DNA of 64,000 nucleotides from JACOMS01 sp964352785 (GCA_964352785.1 CAYGTI010000015.1:1-64000), one strand, 5' to 3'; positions 51,146 to 60,724 are shown, counted from the stretch's first letter. Notes: a model not told the origin generated them from the sequence alone. Numbers and translations: made by a program.

Positions 51146-51738
51146 TGACCATAGATTTTGAAAAGGGCGGCGGACTGGTCCCTGCTATCGTCCAAGATGA
51201 CCGTACCGAGCAAGTCTTGATGCTGGGATATATGAGCGAAGCCTCCCTTGCGAAAACCTATGAGACCCATCTTGTCACATTTTACTCCCGCTCACGCCAG
51301 ACGCTTTGGACAAAAGGCGAGAGCAGCGGGAATACGCTTAAGCTCGTCTCTATTACGCCTGATTGCGACAATGATACGCTCCTGGTGCGGGCGGTGCCCG
51401 CCGGGCCGACCTGCCACGAAGGTACAACGGCGTGCTTTGGAGTGGATGGTCCGCAAGGCTTAGGTTTTCTCGCCTATCTTGAAAGACTCATTGCGGCGCG
51501 CAAGACAGCCGATCCGGAGAGCTCATACACGGCCAAGCTATTACAAGGGCCTTTGCGCCGCGCCGCGCAAAAAGTCGGCGAAGAAGGGGTAGAGACCGCC
51601 CTCGCCGCCGTGGTCGAGACAGACGACAAACTCATATCCGAATCCGCTGACTTGATTTATCATCTGCTTGTGCTCTTGTGTGCAAAAGATATAGATGTGC
51701 AAGACGTGATCACCGAGCTAAAATCCAGACACAGATAA
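51142..51738 (+). CDS. hisIE: Bifunctional HisIE
   Basis: The 198-residue protein joins PR-AMP cyclohydrolase (residues about 1-105: VLMLGYMSEASLAKT, FYSRSRQTLWTKGE, the metal site DCDNDTLLVRAVP and GPTCHEGTTACF) and PR-ATP pyrophosphatase (about 110-198: KVGEEGVETALAA with the Glu metal ligands and ESADLIYHLLVLL). They carry out steps 2 and 3. In most alphaproteobacteria these are two separate genes, so the fused form fits the unusual nature of this operon. thrC begins five bases later. Confidence 0.96.
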   Translation: MMTIDFEKGGGLVPAIVQDDRTEQVLMLGYMSEASLAKTYETHLVTFYSRSRQTLWTKGESSGNTLKLVSITPDCDNDTLLVRAVPAGPTCHEGTTACFGVDGPQGLGFLAYLERLIAARKTADPESSYTAKLLQGPLRRAAQKVGEEGVETALAAVVETDDKLISESADLIYHLLVLLCAKDIDVQDVITELKSRHR

Positions 51739-51742
51739 TCCC

Positions 51743-53098
51743 ATGAAATATCATTCAAACAGAAACGCCGAGATCGAAGTCCAGTTTAGCGATGCGCTGC
51801 TCGCCAGCCTTGCGCCAGACGGCGGACTGTGGATGCCAAATGCTATTCCGCTATTTAGCCTCGACCAAGCCGCCGATATTGGCGCAAAATCATTTGCAGA
51901 CTGCGCCGCGCATCTCGCGCGCTACTTTGTTGATAAGAGGTTTTCTGACACGGACCTCGTGCGTATTTGCCGGGACGCTTATGATTTTCCTGTCCCGATC
52001 CGCACCCTCGGCGGCATGGACTTGGACCCGGCCACACCTGAAGAAGCTGATGAATTTATCCTAGAGCTTTTCCACGGACCGACTTTGGCGTTCAAAGACT
52101 TCGCCGCGCGCTTTATGGGCCGCGCCGCGAGCCATATTATGAACCAGACCGGCGAAGAGCGCACCATCCTCGTCGCCACATCCGGCGATACGGGCGGCGC
52201 TATTGGTCATGCTTTTTTGAATCAACCCGGTATAAAAGTCTTTATTCTCTACCCCGAGGGCGGCGTCAGCCGCGTACAAGAACAGCAACTCACAACGATG
52301 GGGAATGGCGATGCCAACGTTCACGCCATTGAGGTCAGCGGCACATTTGACGATTGTCAGCAGCTCGTCAAAGACGCCTTTGCTGATCAAGCACTGACCG
52401 AAAAACACAAACTCATGTCTGCCAATTCAATAAATGTGGGCCGCGTCATTCCCCAGAGCTTTTATTATTTCTGGACAAGCTTGCAAATCAAGGCCGCCTA
52501 CCCGCAAAAGCCTATTGTATACTCAATCCCTTCCGGCAACCTCGGCAACCTCACGGGCGGTCTTATCGCGCGTAAAATGGGCGCGCCGATTGACCGCTTC
52601 ATCGTCGGCAATAATGCGAATGATCCTTTTGTGGATTATCTCAGCACGGGCGAATATACACCGCGCCCCGCTTTGGCGACTCTGTCCAACGCCATGGATA
52701 TTGGACGGCCGAACAATCTGCCGCGAATTTTAGACTTGTTTGATTACGAGCATCACGTCATCGCCGATGTTTGCTGGGGCGCATCATTTTCTGATGCCGC
52801 GACCGAGAAACATATGCGGCGTATATTTAAGACGACGGGCTACGTTATGTGTCCACATACAGCCGTCGGCCACATGGCCATGCGGGCCTTTGCCAAGGAT
52901 GTTAGCAGTGATTTCATTAAGGTCACAGTCTCGACCGCTCACCCCGCAAAATTCGCCGATGATGTGCAGCGCATCATTGAACGAGACATATCCATGCCAA
53001 AAGTACTAAAGAAAGCTATGAAAAGCAAAAAAGTAGCACATAATATGGCTCCAACCCTTGACGCACTGTCTGATTATTTGGGACAGTACGCCTCATGA
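51743..53098 (+). CDS. thrC: Threonine synthase
   Basis: The 451-residue PLP enzyme makes threonine from phosphohomoserine. The PLP Lys lies in FHGPTLAFKDFAARFMG, the phosphate region in ATSGDTGGAIGHAF, and SIPSGNLGNLTGGL and SANSINVGRVIPQ are also typical. The N-terminal YHSNRNAEIEVQFSDALL is the usual opening of the bacterial long form. It follows hisIE by five bases, so it is probably transcribed with the his genes, which is not a common link. Confidence 0.96.
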   Translation: MKYHSNRNAEIEVQFSDALLASLAPDGGLWMPNAIPLFSLDQAADIGAKSFADCAAHLARYFVDKRFSDTDLVRICRDAYDFPVPIRTLGGMDLDPATPEEADEFILELFHGPTLAFKDFAARFMGRAASHIMNQTGEERTILVATSGDTGGAIGHAFLNQPGIKVFILYPEGGVSRVQEQQLTTMGNGDANVHAIEVSGTFDDCQQLVKDAFADQALTEKHKLMSANSINVGRVIPQSFYYFWTSLQIKAAYPQKPIVYSIPSGNLGNLTGGLIARKMGAPIDRFIVGNNANDPFVDYLSTGEYTPRPALATLSNAMDIGRPNNLPRILDLFDYEHHVIADVCWGASFSDAATEKHMRRIFKTTGYVMCPHTAVGHMAMRAFAKDVSSDFIKVTVSTAHPAKFADDVQRIIERDISMPKVLKKAMKSKKVAHNMAPTLDALSDYLGQYAS

Positions 53099-53739
53099 AA
53101 TTATCATCTAAACAATTCCTCGCTAAACTCGATTCAGGCGAATTGCGTCTTGCTTTCGTCGGTATGTCTAATATCGGCAAGAGCTTCCTCGCGCGTAAAA
53201 TCGCGAAAGCTTACAAGTTCAAACTCGTCGAAGTCGACAAAATGATTTGGGAGTCCTTGGGCTTTGATACCATGGACGACTTCGCCGACTGGCAAGGACA
53301 CCCTTACGAAGAAGGTTACTCTGAGCGCGAGAATGAGCTGATTGAACTTGAAGGCAAGGCGACTGAGCGTGCCATTGCTAAATCCAGCGGCAAAACCCTA
53401 CTCGATACAACGGGCAGTGTGATTTACATTGATCCGGCTATTCGCCGAAACATTAAAGAAAACTTTTATGTCGTACACATCAAAGCCGAAACCTCTGATT
53501 TAGAGCGGCTCAAATGGGATTATTTTGACAATCCCAAACCCCTAATTTGGCGGCGGCATTTTAAACCCCGCCCCGATAGAACAGACCGCGAAAATATTTT
53601 TGAATGTTATCCAAAGCTTCTGATGTCACGGGCCAAAGAATATGTCCCTATGGCAGATGCGACAATTGTCTCCGCAGATGCGCTCGATGAGTCGCTCTCA
53701 GCCGAAGACATCATCATGAAGATCAAGCCGCCCCGTTAA
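53095..53739 (+). CDS. Shikimate-kinase-like P-loop protein
   Basis: The 214-residue protein has Walker A GMSNIGKSFLARKIA and a shikimate-kinase-like layout (VEVDKMIWESLGFDTMDDFA, then LLDTTGSVIYI). It is longer than AroK, and the strand with VVHIKAETSDLERLKWDYFD and the following IWRRHFKPRPDRTD are not typical of it. The substrate is unknown; a small-molecule kinase is likely. It overlaps thrC by four bases as the last gene of the operon. In alphaproteobacteria a gene of this kind is often found beside thrC. Confidence 0.75.
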   Translation: MKLSSKQFLAKLDSGELRLAFVGMSNIGKSFLARKIAKAYKFKLVEVDKMIWESLGFDTMDDFADWQGHPYEEGYSERENELIELEGKATERAIAKSSGKTLLDTTGSVIYIDPAIRRNIKENFYVVHIKAETSDLERLKWDYFDNPKPLIWRRHFKPRPDRTDRENIFECYPKLLMSRAKEYVPMADATIVSADALDESLSAEDIIMKIKPPR

Positions 53740-53746
53740 AGGCGGC
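53727..53746 (+). terminator. Weak GC hairpin at the end of the operon
   Basis: GCCGCC pairs with GGCGGC around an eight-base loop that holds the stop codon. No T run follows, so any terminating effect is uncertain. Confidence 0.3.
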
Positions 53747-53758
53747 GTCTCTATTATC

Positions 53759-55675
53759 CTAGTTTAAGATAGCGTCAATCCGGCGCTGCGCGATCGGGTG
53801 ATATCCGGCGCGGGCGTCTGTATAGACATTTTTGGCCCACACTTTGCCCGTGTCTGTCGCGGCTAAAGCTCCGTAAAGCCGGTAGATAAATTTACCGCGG
53901 CCCACAGTCATCAAGAAATTTTCAAGATCAGCCTCTGCCGCAGAATATCCGCCTTTAATTGTTTGCATGTACCAAGCAAATGCCGTCTCGGCATTTTGAG
54001 TACCTGTCAGACCGAAGGCATCGTCAAGCTCTTTGAACTGCGAGGGCGTCAGGCCGGACGGCAAGCCATTAAGAAAATGCAGCCATTCATGTGTTGACCA
54101 ATTCGCCGTTTGAATTCCGGCTGCGCGGGTTGCACCGCTAAGCCATGCCGCAGCTTGGGATTCGACATTCGCAAAGGCATCCGATTGCGGCACCTTCGCC
54201 GTAGCCGGAAGGCCCGGGCTGTAAACCCATTCATTGAGCTCTGCTTTGGTCAGCGCATCCGGATTTTTGACATGTAGCTCGTCGTGTAAATACGTGATGA
54301 AGTCTTCTGTTGTGACGCTTTTGAAAGCAAACTTATCAAAGTAAGATTTCAGGAACGCATCAAAATTATCGCGGCCAAAGCGTTCCTCAAGGAACATGAG
54401 GAAAAACTGGCCTTTCACATAGGCGACTTGGGTGAACGCATCATCAGGATGCTTGATATCAGCAGGAAGTTTAAGCTGCGTAAGACGTTTATCTGTGGCT
54501 CCGGCAATGTCGCGTTTAAGGTCTTCGAGCGATAGTGCTTGCTCCATCACCGCGCGGCCCTCGCCGTAAAGGTCTTCCATAACGCGGTTTTCAACATACG
54601 AGGTGAAACCTTCATTGAGCCACGCATCACGCCAGCTCGAGTTCGTCACCAAATTACCTGACCAGCTATGGGCCAGTTCATGGGCCACCACATTTGTTAA
54701 GCTCTTATCTCCGGCGATCAATGTCGGGGTCATGAAAGACAGACGCGGGTTTTCCATTCCGCCAAACGGGAAGCTCGGCGGGAGCACGATCAAATCATAG
54801 CGCCCCCAACGGTAAGGCCCGTAAAGCCGCTCATTGGCTTCTTCCATCAGAGGCGTTTCTTCGAACTCTTCGACAGACGCGTCCAGAATATACCCCTCGG
54901 CATAGACGCCGATATGGCCGTTAATCGGCTTGAAATCGATATCGCCGACGGCAATCGCCAAAAGGTAGGCTGGAATGGGCTGCGGCATTGAGAAGCTATA
55001 ATCGCCGTCGCGCGGAGTATAAGGGTCTTGCTCTGCGCTCATGAGCGCAACAAGCTCGGGTGGGGTGCGCAGCGTTGCTGTATAAGTCATTCGCACGGCG
55101 GGGGTGTCTTGCACAGGGGCCATGGTTCGCGCATTGATCGCTTGGGCCTGCGAGAACAAATACGGATATGTTTTTCCCGCCGTTTGCGCTGGTGATAACC
55201 ACTGCAAACCTTCGGCTTCAGGGCTGGTTTTATAATCGATCATGATTTGATCCGCGCCGTCGATTAAATTAATCGTCAGTTTTTGCCCCATAATCTCATC
55301 ATCAGGCGCAAGGGTATATTCAGCCTCTTCCCACATGTCGCCATAATGGATTTCAATGGAACGGATGGTCAGATCTTTCGTGTCCAACACAATCTTATCT
55401 GCACTGGGATTGAGCTTAGTAAAATCAATCGTCGCAATTCCGTCCAGAACTTTTTCGTCAAAATTGACATCCAGATTTAAATCCAGATGGGTGATCGTCA
55501 CATCTTTGTAGTTTGCATATGTAAACTTATCGACCGTGACATCTTTTTCTGCGCGCACTTTGGTTGAGGGCGTCTCAGTGCTGCTGACAGTTTCAGGCGT
55601 TGTTTTGGGAAGGGTTGTACAGGATGCCAATGATATGAGAAGCGCTCCGAAAGCGGCTGACCTTAAAAGTGACAT
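53759..55675 (-). CDS. M1-family aminopeptidase lipoprotein
   Basis: The 638-residue enzyme has a lipoprotein signal (LLISLASC, Cys at residue 19) and an M1 zinc aminopeptidase domain related to leukotriene A4 hydrolase: the substrate loop FPFGGMENP and the zinc site VVAHELAHSW with NEGFTSYVENRVME 19 residues on. The C-terminal helical domain (PGLPATAKVPQ onward) is present, so it is the full LTA4H-like form. It would act on peptides at the periplasmic side or the outer membrane. It is convergent with the thrC operon. Confidence 0.93.
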   Translation of the reverse strand: MSLLRSAAFGALLISLASCTTLPKTTPETVSSTETPSTKVRAEKDVTVDKFTYANYKDVTITHLDLNLDVNFDEKVLDGIATIDFTKLNPSADKIVLDTKDLTIRSIEIHYGDMWEEAEYTLAPDDEIMGQKLTINLIDGADQIMIDYKTSPEAEGLQWLSPAQTAGKTYPYLFSQAQAINARTMAPVQDTPAVRMTYTATLRTPPELVALMSAEQDPYTPRDGDYSFSMPQPIPAYLLAIAVGDIDFKPINGHIGVYAEGYILDASVEEFEETPLMEEANERLYGPYRWGRYDLIVLPPSFPFGGMENPRLSFMTPTLIAGDKSLTNVVAHELAHSWSGNLVTNSSWRDAWLNEGFTSYVENRVMEDLYGEGRAVMEQALSLEDLKRDIAGATDKRLTQLKLPADIKHPDDAFTQVAYVKGQFFLMFLEERFGRDNFDAFLKSYFDKFAFKSVTTEDFITYLHDELHVKNPDALTKAELNEWVYSPGLPATAKVPQSDAFANVESQAAAWLSGATRAAGIQTANWSTHEWLHFLNGLPSGLTPSQFKELDDAFGLTGTQNAETAFAWYMQTIKGGYSAAEADLENFLMTVGRGKFIYRLYGALAATDTGKVWAKNVYTDARAGYHPIAQRRIDAILN

Positions 55676-55684
55676 ATCGTGCTC

Positions 55685-57085
55685 CTAGCTTTTATCGTCA
55701 TATGGGTTTTTATCCGCCCGCACCAGCATGCGGATCGGAATCCCGGGCAAATCAAAATCTTCGCGTAACCCATTGACTAGATAACGTTTATAGCTCTCAG
55801 GGATACTGGTCGCGCGAGAACATTTTAGCACAAATGTTGGTGGACGTGTTTTGGTTTGGCTGATATATTTAGGCCGTATATGACGGCCATTCACAGCAGG
55901 CGGTGGGTGGCGCATGATCTTTTCACTCAGCCATGTATTGAGTTCAGCCGTTCTAAGCTGCGCGCTCCAATTGATTTGAACGCGCTCAATGGCGGGCAGA
56001 AGACGATCGACACTTTTACCAGTGAGGCCCGAAAACATGACCACAGGAACGCCTTTGATTTGCGGGAGTAACCGCAAAGCGCTCTCGCGTAGTGCTTTTG
56101 ACATCTCGGATTTGTTTGGCACCAAATCCCATTTCGTCACGCCAATGACCATAGCCCGGCCTTCGCGCTCGCACAGCGCCGCAATTTGCATGTCCTGTTT
56201 ATCAAACGGTTTCGTCGCGTCCATCAAGAGAACAACAACCTGCGCAAACTTAATAGCGCGTAAGCTTTCAGCCACTGACATTTTTTCAAGAGTTTCGTGG
56301 ACTTTCGCCTTTTTGCGCATGCCGGCTGTGTCGTGAAACTGAACCCGTCGATCCTGCCACATAAAATCAATGGTGATAGAATCGCGAGTCACGCCGGCCT
56401 CAGGGCCGGTTAAGAGGCGATCTTGACCAATCAGCGTATTAATCAGTGTAGACTTGCCAGCATTAGGCCGCCCGACAATGGCGATCCGCACGGGCGCGTC
56501 GGTCCGGTCAATTTCGTCCACCACGGGCGATAGATCAACGCCGCGCAGCGCCATATCCATAGCGTCATCTAGCTCGTACATACCAATATTATGCTCTGCC
56601 GCCACTTCGATAGGATCGCCAAGACCCAGCGAATACCCTTCGGTGACGCCGACATCACCGGCGCGGGATTCGCATTTATTGGCGACAAGGACGACTGGCT
56701 TGCCGGAGCGGCGCACAAATTCAGCGAAAATACGGTCCAGTGATGTCACCCCGATGCGGGCATCATAGACGAACAAACAAATATCAGCCTCTATTACAGC
56801 GGCTTCAGTTTGCGCCCGCATTTTGGCTTCAAGCTTTTCACTGCCTTTGACGTTCTCAAAACCTGCCGTGTCCATCAAAAGCAGTTCACGCCCACGCAGG
56901 CGGCCTGTGGTTTCCCGGCGGTCACGCGTCACGCCGGGCGTGTCGTTTACAATCGCAAGTTTTTTACCGGCAAGTCGGTTAAACAATGTAGATTTGCCGA
57001 CATTCGGGCGGCCAACAATCGCCACCTTAGCGGGGCGAGCGGCATCTTCCGCGTCGAGCGGGTCGAATGTTTCGGTCTCGTCCAT
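55685..57085 (-). CDS. der: Ribosome-assembly GTPase Der (EngA)
   Basis: Der has two G domains in tandem and aids 50S assembly. The first shows GRPNVGKSTLFNRLAGK, MDTAGFENV and ANKCE; the second GRPNAGKSTLINTLIGQ, HDTAGMRKKAKVHE and TKWD. A KH-like domain follows from about residue 365 and ends with GIPIRMLVRADKNPYDD. At 466 residues it is normal. It lies nine bases after bamB, in the conserved yfgM-bamB-der order. Confidence 0.97.
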   Translation of the reverse strand: MDETETFDPLDAEDAARPAKVAIVGRPNVGKSTLFNRLAGKKLAIVNDTPGVTRDRRETTGRLRGRELLLMDTAGFENVKGSEKLEAKMRAQTEAAVIEADICLFVYDARIGVTSLDRIFAEFVRRSGKPVVLVANKCESRAGDVGVTEGYSLGLGDPIEVAAEHNIGMYELDDAMDMALRGVDLSPVVDEIDRTDAPVRIAIVGRPNAGKSTLINTLIGQDRLLTGPEAGVTRDSITIDFMWQDRRVQFHDTAGMRKKAKVHETLEKMSVAESLRAIKFAQVVVLLMDATKPFDKQDMQIAALCEREGRAMVIGVTKWDLVPNKSEMSKALRESALRLLPQIKGVPVVMFSGLTGKSVDRLLPAIERVQINWSAQLRTAELNTWLSEKIMRHPPPAVNGRHIRPKYISQTKTRPPTFVLKCSRATSIPESYKRYLVNGLREDFDLPGIPIRMLVRADKNPYDDKS

Positions 57086-57094
57086 ATCGCCGGA

Positions 57095-58561
57095 CTATCT
57101 TAACGCAACGAGTTTGGCGTTGTCGGTCAACACATAAACTGTGCCATTGGCAATGACGGGCGGCACGAAGACATCGTCGCCCATTTTAAATTCGCGCGTA
57201 ATATCGCCCGTGAACGGATTAAGTTCCACGGCTTGACCGCGCGAAGATATTGTCAGCAAGCGCTCTCCGGCCATAACCGGGCCAATCCACGCAATACGTT
57301 TCTTGCGTTTCTTTTCGTTCTTGAAAGCCTGTAACTGTGTGATCCACACAACAGCCCCGTTCAGTTTCGACATGCAAACAACCTGACCATCGGTCGTGAC
57401 CGTGTAAACAAAGTCACCTGCGACCCAAGGGAAGCCCAATGTTCCGGCGGGCTGCGACCAAATACGTTGACCTGTGCGCAAATCAAAAGCGCTCAGAACA
57501 CCGCTTTGCGCAGAGGCAATCACATATCCGTCGGCAATAACCGGGCCCGAGGCAATATCATTAAGTGAGGATAAAGGCGTCAAGCGGCCACTGGACGATA
57601 ATGCATCCTGCCACAACACGCCGCCATTTTGCACCCGAAGCGCCACAAGTTCGCCCGACGCAAACGGCGCAATCACGACATCATCAATCACGGCTGGACT
57701 TGGAGCCGTCAGCATACGCGCGCTTTCAACAATACCTTGATAGGTCCAGAGCACGTCGCCCGTATTCGCGTCCAGCGCAAAAAGTTCATTATCATCAGAC
57801 ACCGCAAATAAGCGCCCGTTTGCCACTTTAGGAGCAGAGTGCATCGGTGTATTGGTACGCTTGCGCCACAATACAGTCCCGTTTTGCGCATCCAAAGACT
57901 CAATCACGCCCAAGCCTGATGTCACGAATATTTTGCCGTCAACCGCCGCGACGCCGCCGCCGACAGACTCCTTGTCATTACCGCCTTTGTCAGAGAATGA
58001 AAGCGGATCACGGACACGGTCAAAGATGCCTTTGCGTCCTTCCCGCGTTTTACCAGACAATTGAACTTGTATTTTATATTTCCAAATCTCAGAGCCGCTT
58101 TCAGCGTCAAACGCTGACACACGGTTATCGCCGTCCATCGTATAAATTCGGCCCCCTGAGATAACAGGCGGCGCGAGAATACGGCCTTTTCGCGACGACC
58201 CTTTACCAGTATCGCGTGACCAGATTTTATTAAGCGCGCCGGGTGCGTCTGTCCTTTGCATGGCATGTGTGAGGTTACCTCCGACCTGAGGCCAATCCGC
58301 GTTAAGGTAAGGTTCTGGTAGTACGACAGTGTCAGGGGCATCCTCGGCGACCTGCAAAGTTTCGTCCAAGGAGAGAAGGGAAATCCGCTCATCTTGACCG
58401 GCGACATTACCCTGCTCTTTAGCCTTTTCTTCGTCGGACTTGTCGAACGGGTTAATACTACTCACCGCATCACCAACGCCGCCCAGAGTGGAGCAACCGC
58501 TCAGAAAATAGGCTGCAGCGAGCGAGGCCACGAAAAGACGCTTGGCATTCATTCGGCTCAT
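57095..58561 (-). CDS. bamB: Outer membrane assembly lipoprotein BamB
   Basis: BamB is the beta-propeller lipoprotein of the BAM complex that inserts outer-membrane proteins. It has a lipobox (YFLSGC near residue 20), a disordered linker and PQQ-type propeller repeats, for example YTMDGDNRVSAFDAESGSEI, VWRKRTNTPMHSAPKV-like blades, LFALDANTGDVLW and FDLRTGQRIWSQ. The 488 residues exceed the E. coli protein, mainly through the N-terminal linker. ATG 58561 overlaps the stop of the YfgM-like gene (ATGA). Confidence 0.92.
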   Translation of the reverse strand: MSRMNAKRLFVASLAAAYFLSGCSTLGGVGDAVSSINPFDKSDEEKAKEQGNVAGQDERISLLSLDETLQVAEDAPDTVVLPEPYLNADWPQVGGNLTHAMQRTDAPGALNKIWSRDTGKGSSRKGRILAPPVISGGRIYTMDGDNRVSAFDAESGSEIWKYKIQVQLSGKTREGRKGIFDRVRDPLSFSDKGGNDKESVGGGVAAVDGKIFVTSGLGVIESLDAQNGTVLWRKRTNTPMHSAPKVANGRLFAVSDDNELFALDANTGDVLWTYQGIVESARMLTAPSPAVIDDVVIAPFASGELVALRVQNGGVLWQDALSSSGRLTPLSSLNDIASGPVIADGYVIASAQSGVLSAFDLRTGQRIWSQPAGTLGFPWVAGDFVYTVTTDGQVVCMSKLNGAVVWITQLQAFKNEKKRKKRIAWIGPVMAGERLLTISSRGQAVELNPFTGDITREFKMGDDVFVPPVIANGTVYVLTDNAKLVALR

Positions 58562-59301
58562 TGCTCGGTCTCCGTAGGTGTATTAGGCGCAACTCCGGGC
58601 GCCGTTCCGGTTCCGGTAGCTGCTGGTTCTTCTGAGGGGGCTGCGGCCGGGACGGCCTTGGCAACACTCATCAAATCAAGATATTGTTTGGCACGCTGCT
58701 GAATAGACCCGGGTACGCCGGGTATATTATTCAGATATGAAAACTGCTCCCGCGCGGCGGAAACATCACCGGACTGTTTGGCGGCAAACCCCAAGAGCTC
58801 TCTTGCCAAATACTCATAAGGCTCGCCCTTGACCGCAATCGGCGCGGCGCGGCTGGATACATCGGCGTACGCGCCCTGTCCGGCGAGTATATAAATCGCC
58901 TTAATTTGAGCCAGTTGCTGATGCCGGGGAAGATCAAATGTCAACGCGGCTTGATCAAGCAGCGCGACGGATTTAGCCGAATTACCTTTGCCAAGTTCTA
59001 ATTCTGCGGAACGCATCAAAGCAAGGCCTGAATAACCGGCAGGCGAGTCTTGCGAGAGGTTCATAAACTTGGCTATCGCTTGATCAACATCCCCTTCGCT
59101 CGCGGTTTTCGACGCCGCTATGTAGGCAGCAGATGTGTGACTCGCCACCTTGGTTTTGTTGGATTTGTTCCACTCATAAAAACCGGTACCGGCAACCACA
59201 GCCGCAATGCCTACAAGGGCGTAAGGGCCGTAGCGTTTGAGCCACCGATTATAATCATCTTTGCGAAGCTCTTCTTGAACTTCTGAAATAAAATCGACCA
59301 C
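58558..59301 (-). CDS. YfgM-like TPR membrane protein
   Basis: The 247-residue protein starts EVQEELRKDDYNRWLKRYG, then has one membrane segment (YALVGIAAVVAGTGFYEW), a periplasmic TPR-like helical domain and a Pro/Ala/Thr-rich tail. This is the YfgM (TPR_21) layout; YfgM works with the SecYEG/PpiD translocon chaperone network. It starts at GTG 59301 and overlaps bamB, the expected operon. Confidence 0.88.
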   Translation of the reverse strand: MVDFISEVQEELRKDDYNRWLKRYGPYALVGIAAVVAGTGFYEWNKSNKTKVASHTSAAYIAASKTASEGDVDQAIAKFMNLSQDSPAGYSGLALMRSAELELGKGNSAKSVALLDQAALTFDLPRHQQLAQIKAIYILAGQGAYADVSSRAAPIAVKGEPYEYLARELLGFAAKQSGDVSAAREQFSYLNNIPGVPGSIQQRAKQYLDLMSVAKAVPAAAPSEEPAATGTGTAPGVAPNTPTETEQ

Positions 59302-59449
59302 GGAAGGGATCCTGCTTTGCGCCGATCTGACTCGGCTTTCAATTTTCGGCGCAACCTATCGTCAAGAACATCAGACCGCAACACCTAACGGCATGACGAA
59401 GTAGACAGGTTTACAATAAAACGAGGCAGACCCACCCCGGCTAATGCAT

Positions 59450-60268
59450 CTATTTCTTAAACTTGTAAGTATTCTCTTCACCCGGGAAAGAACGGTCTTT
59501 GACTTGCGCCGCATAGGACCGCGCAGCGGTCTCGATCAAACCCTTCATGTCGCCGTATTTTTTGACAAATTTCGGCACACGATCAAATTGGCCCAACATA
59601 TCCGGAGTGACTAAAATTTGACCATCACAGCCTGGAGACGCGCCGATGCCGATAGTGGGGATGGGTACAGCCGCCGTGACTTTATCTGCAATCTCAGCCG
59701 ACACGCCCTCAACCACGACAGCGAAAGATCCGGCTTTGGCCGCAGCAATAGCGTTGGCGATAATTTCATCCTCGACTTCCTTGCGGCGGCCACGGGCCCT
59801 AAACCCGCCCAGAACATTCATACTTTGAGGGCGCAGACCAACATGGCTCATCACCGGAATACCGCGCTCGACAAGATAAGCGACAGTTTCGGCAGCATAT
59901 GAGCCGCTTTCAATTTTCACAGCCTGGCACCCTGTTTCCATCATCACGCGCGAGGCACTTCTGAACGCTGCTTCTGGGCTATCCTCATAAGCTCCAAACG
60001 GTAAATCGACGACGACGAGTGCTTTTTTGGCGCCGCGCATCACGGCTTGCCCATGCAAAATCATCATATCAAGCGTGACGCCGACAGTCGTGGTTAAGCC
60101 GTGAACGACCATACCCACACTATCGCCTACAAGAATCAGATCACAGTGCTCATCCAGAATGGCCGCTGTTGGCGCATCATAAGCTGTCAGACACACAATC
60201 GGCTCGCCGCCTTTGCGAGCCGTGATTCCAGGTGCGGTCATGCGCTGTATGTAAGTTTGTGCGGACAT
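59450..60268 (-). CDS. panB: Ketopantoate hydroxymethyltransferase
   Basis: PanB adds a hydroxymethyl group from 5,10-methylene-THF to ketoisovalerate, the first step toward pantothenate and CoA. Visible landmarks are LTAYDAPTAAILDEH, the Mg2+ site LVGDSVGMVVHG, VVDLPFGAYEDSPEAA, KIESG, SHVGLRPQS, the catalytic Glu in VVVEGVSAEIAD and IGIGASPGCDGQILV. The 272-residue length is normal, and AAGGAG precedes ATG 60268. No panC is adjacent. Confidence 0.97.
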   Translation of the reverse strand: MSAQTYIQRMTAPGITARKGGEPIVCLTAYDAPTAAILDEHCDLILVGDSVGMVVHGLTTTVGVTLDMMILHGQAVMRGAKKALVVVDLPFGAYEDSPEAAFRSASRVMMETGCQAVKIESGSYAAETVAYLVERGIPVMSHVGLRPQSMNVLGGFRARGRRKEVEDEIIANAIAAAKAGSFAVVVEGVSAEIADKVTAAVPIPTIGIGASPGCDGQILVTPDMLGQFDRVPKFVKKYGDMKGLIETAARSYAAQVKDRSFPGEENTYKFKK

Positions 60269-60724
60269 GAGGTCTCCTTGTATTTTACCTGTCTCATATA
60301 GGCGAGCAAAGCTGATATTAACAGACCCAATATGCAGGAGACCGCCACAAGTTAGGGCTGCTCCAAAAATTGATGGATTTACAAAAATACACGGAATAAT
60401 TACTTAAGTGTTTTTATTTTTCATATACTTATATTATTTTAATAACCTAACTTAATGTAACTTAATGTAACTTATTTTTGGTAAAGACATACAAAATAGA
60501 GATAAAGGATGATCCGCCAAAAACGCCTCTACGCTCTGAGACAGATCGAAACCCAGCGTACAACGCGGCTCTTGGGAGGCTCTCTTGTCACCGCGGGCGA
60601 AAACAAACTGACTGAATATTCACGAAAAAGACGAGAAAACACGCCATTGGGCATAGACGCTATGTGGTCATTTAGGTAAGCAAGACTTTCAGCGAATACT
60701 TTATATTCGCAGTGAAAGGCTCGG
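60269..60724. other. AT-rich intergenic region between panB and lptD
   Basis: The divergent promoters of panB and lptD should lie here. A 10-base direct repeat (TAACTTAATG, about 2.5 copies) is at 60448-60474, and a small open frame is at 60509-60679. I see no other structure. Confidence 0.5.
60509..60679 (+). CDS. Small basic hypothetical ORF before lptD
   Basis: ATG 60509 opens a 56-residue frame rich in Arg, Thr and Leu (MIRQKRLYALRQIETQRTTR...). AAGG lies directly before the ATG, too close for a good ribosome site. It ends 45 bp before lptD. It may be a leader peptide or chance. Confidence 0.25.
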   Translation: MIRQKRLYALRQIETQRTTRLLGGSLVTAGENKLTEYSRKRRENTPLGIDAMWSFR

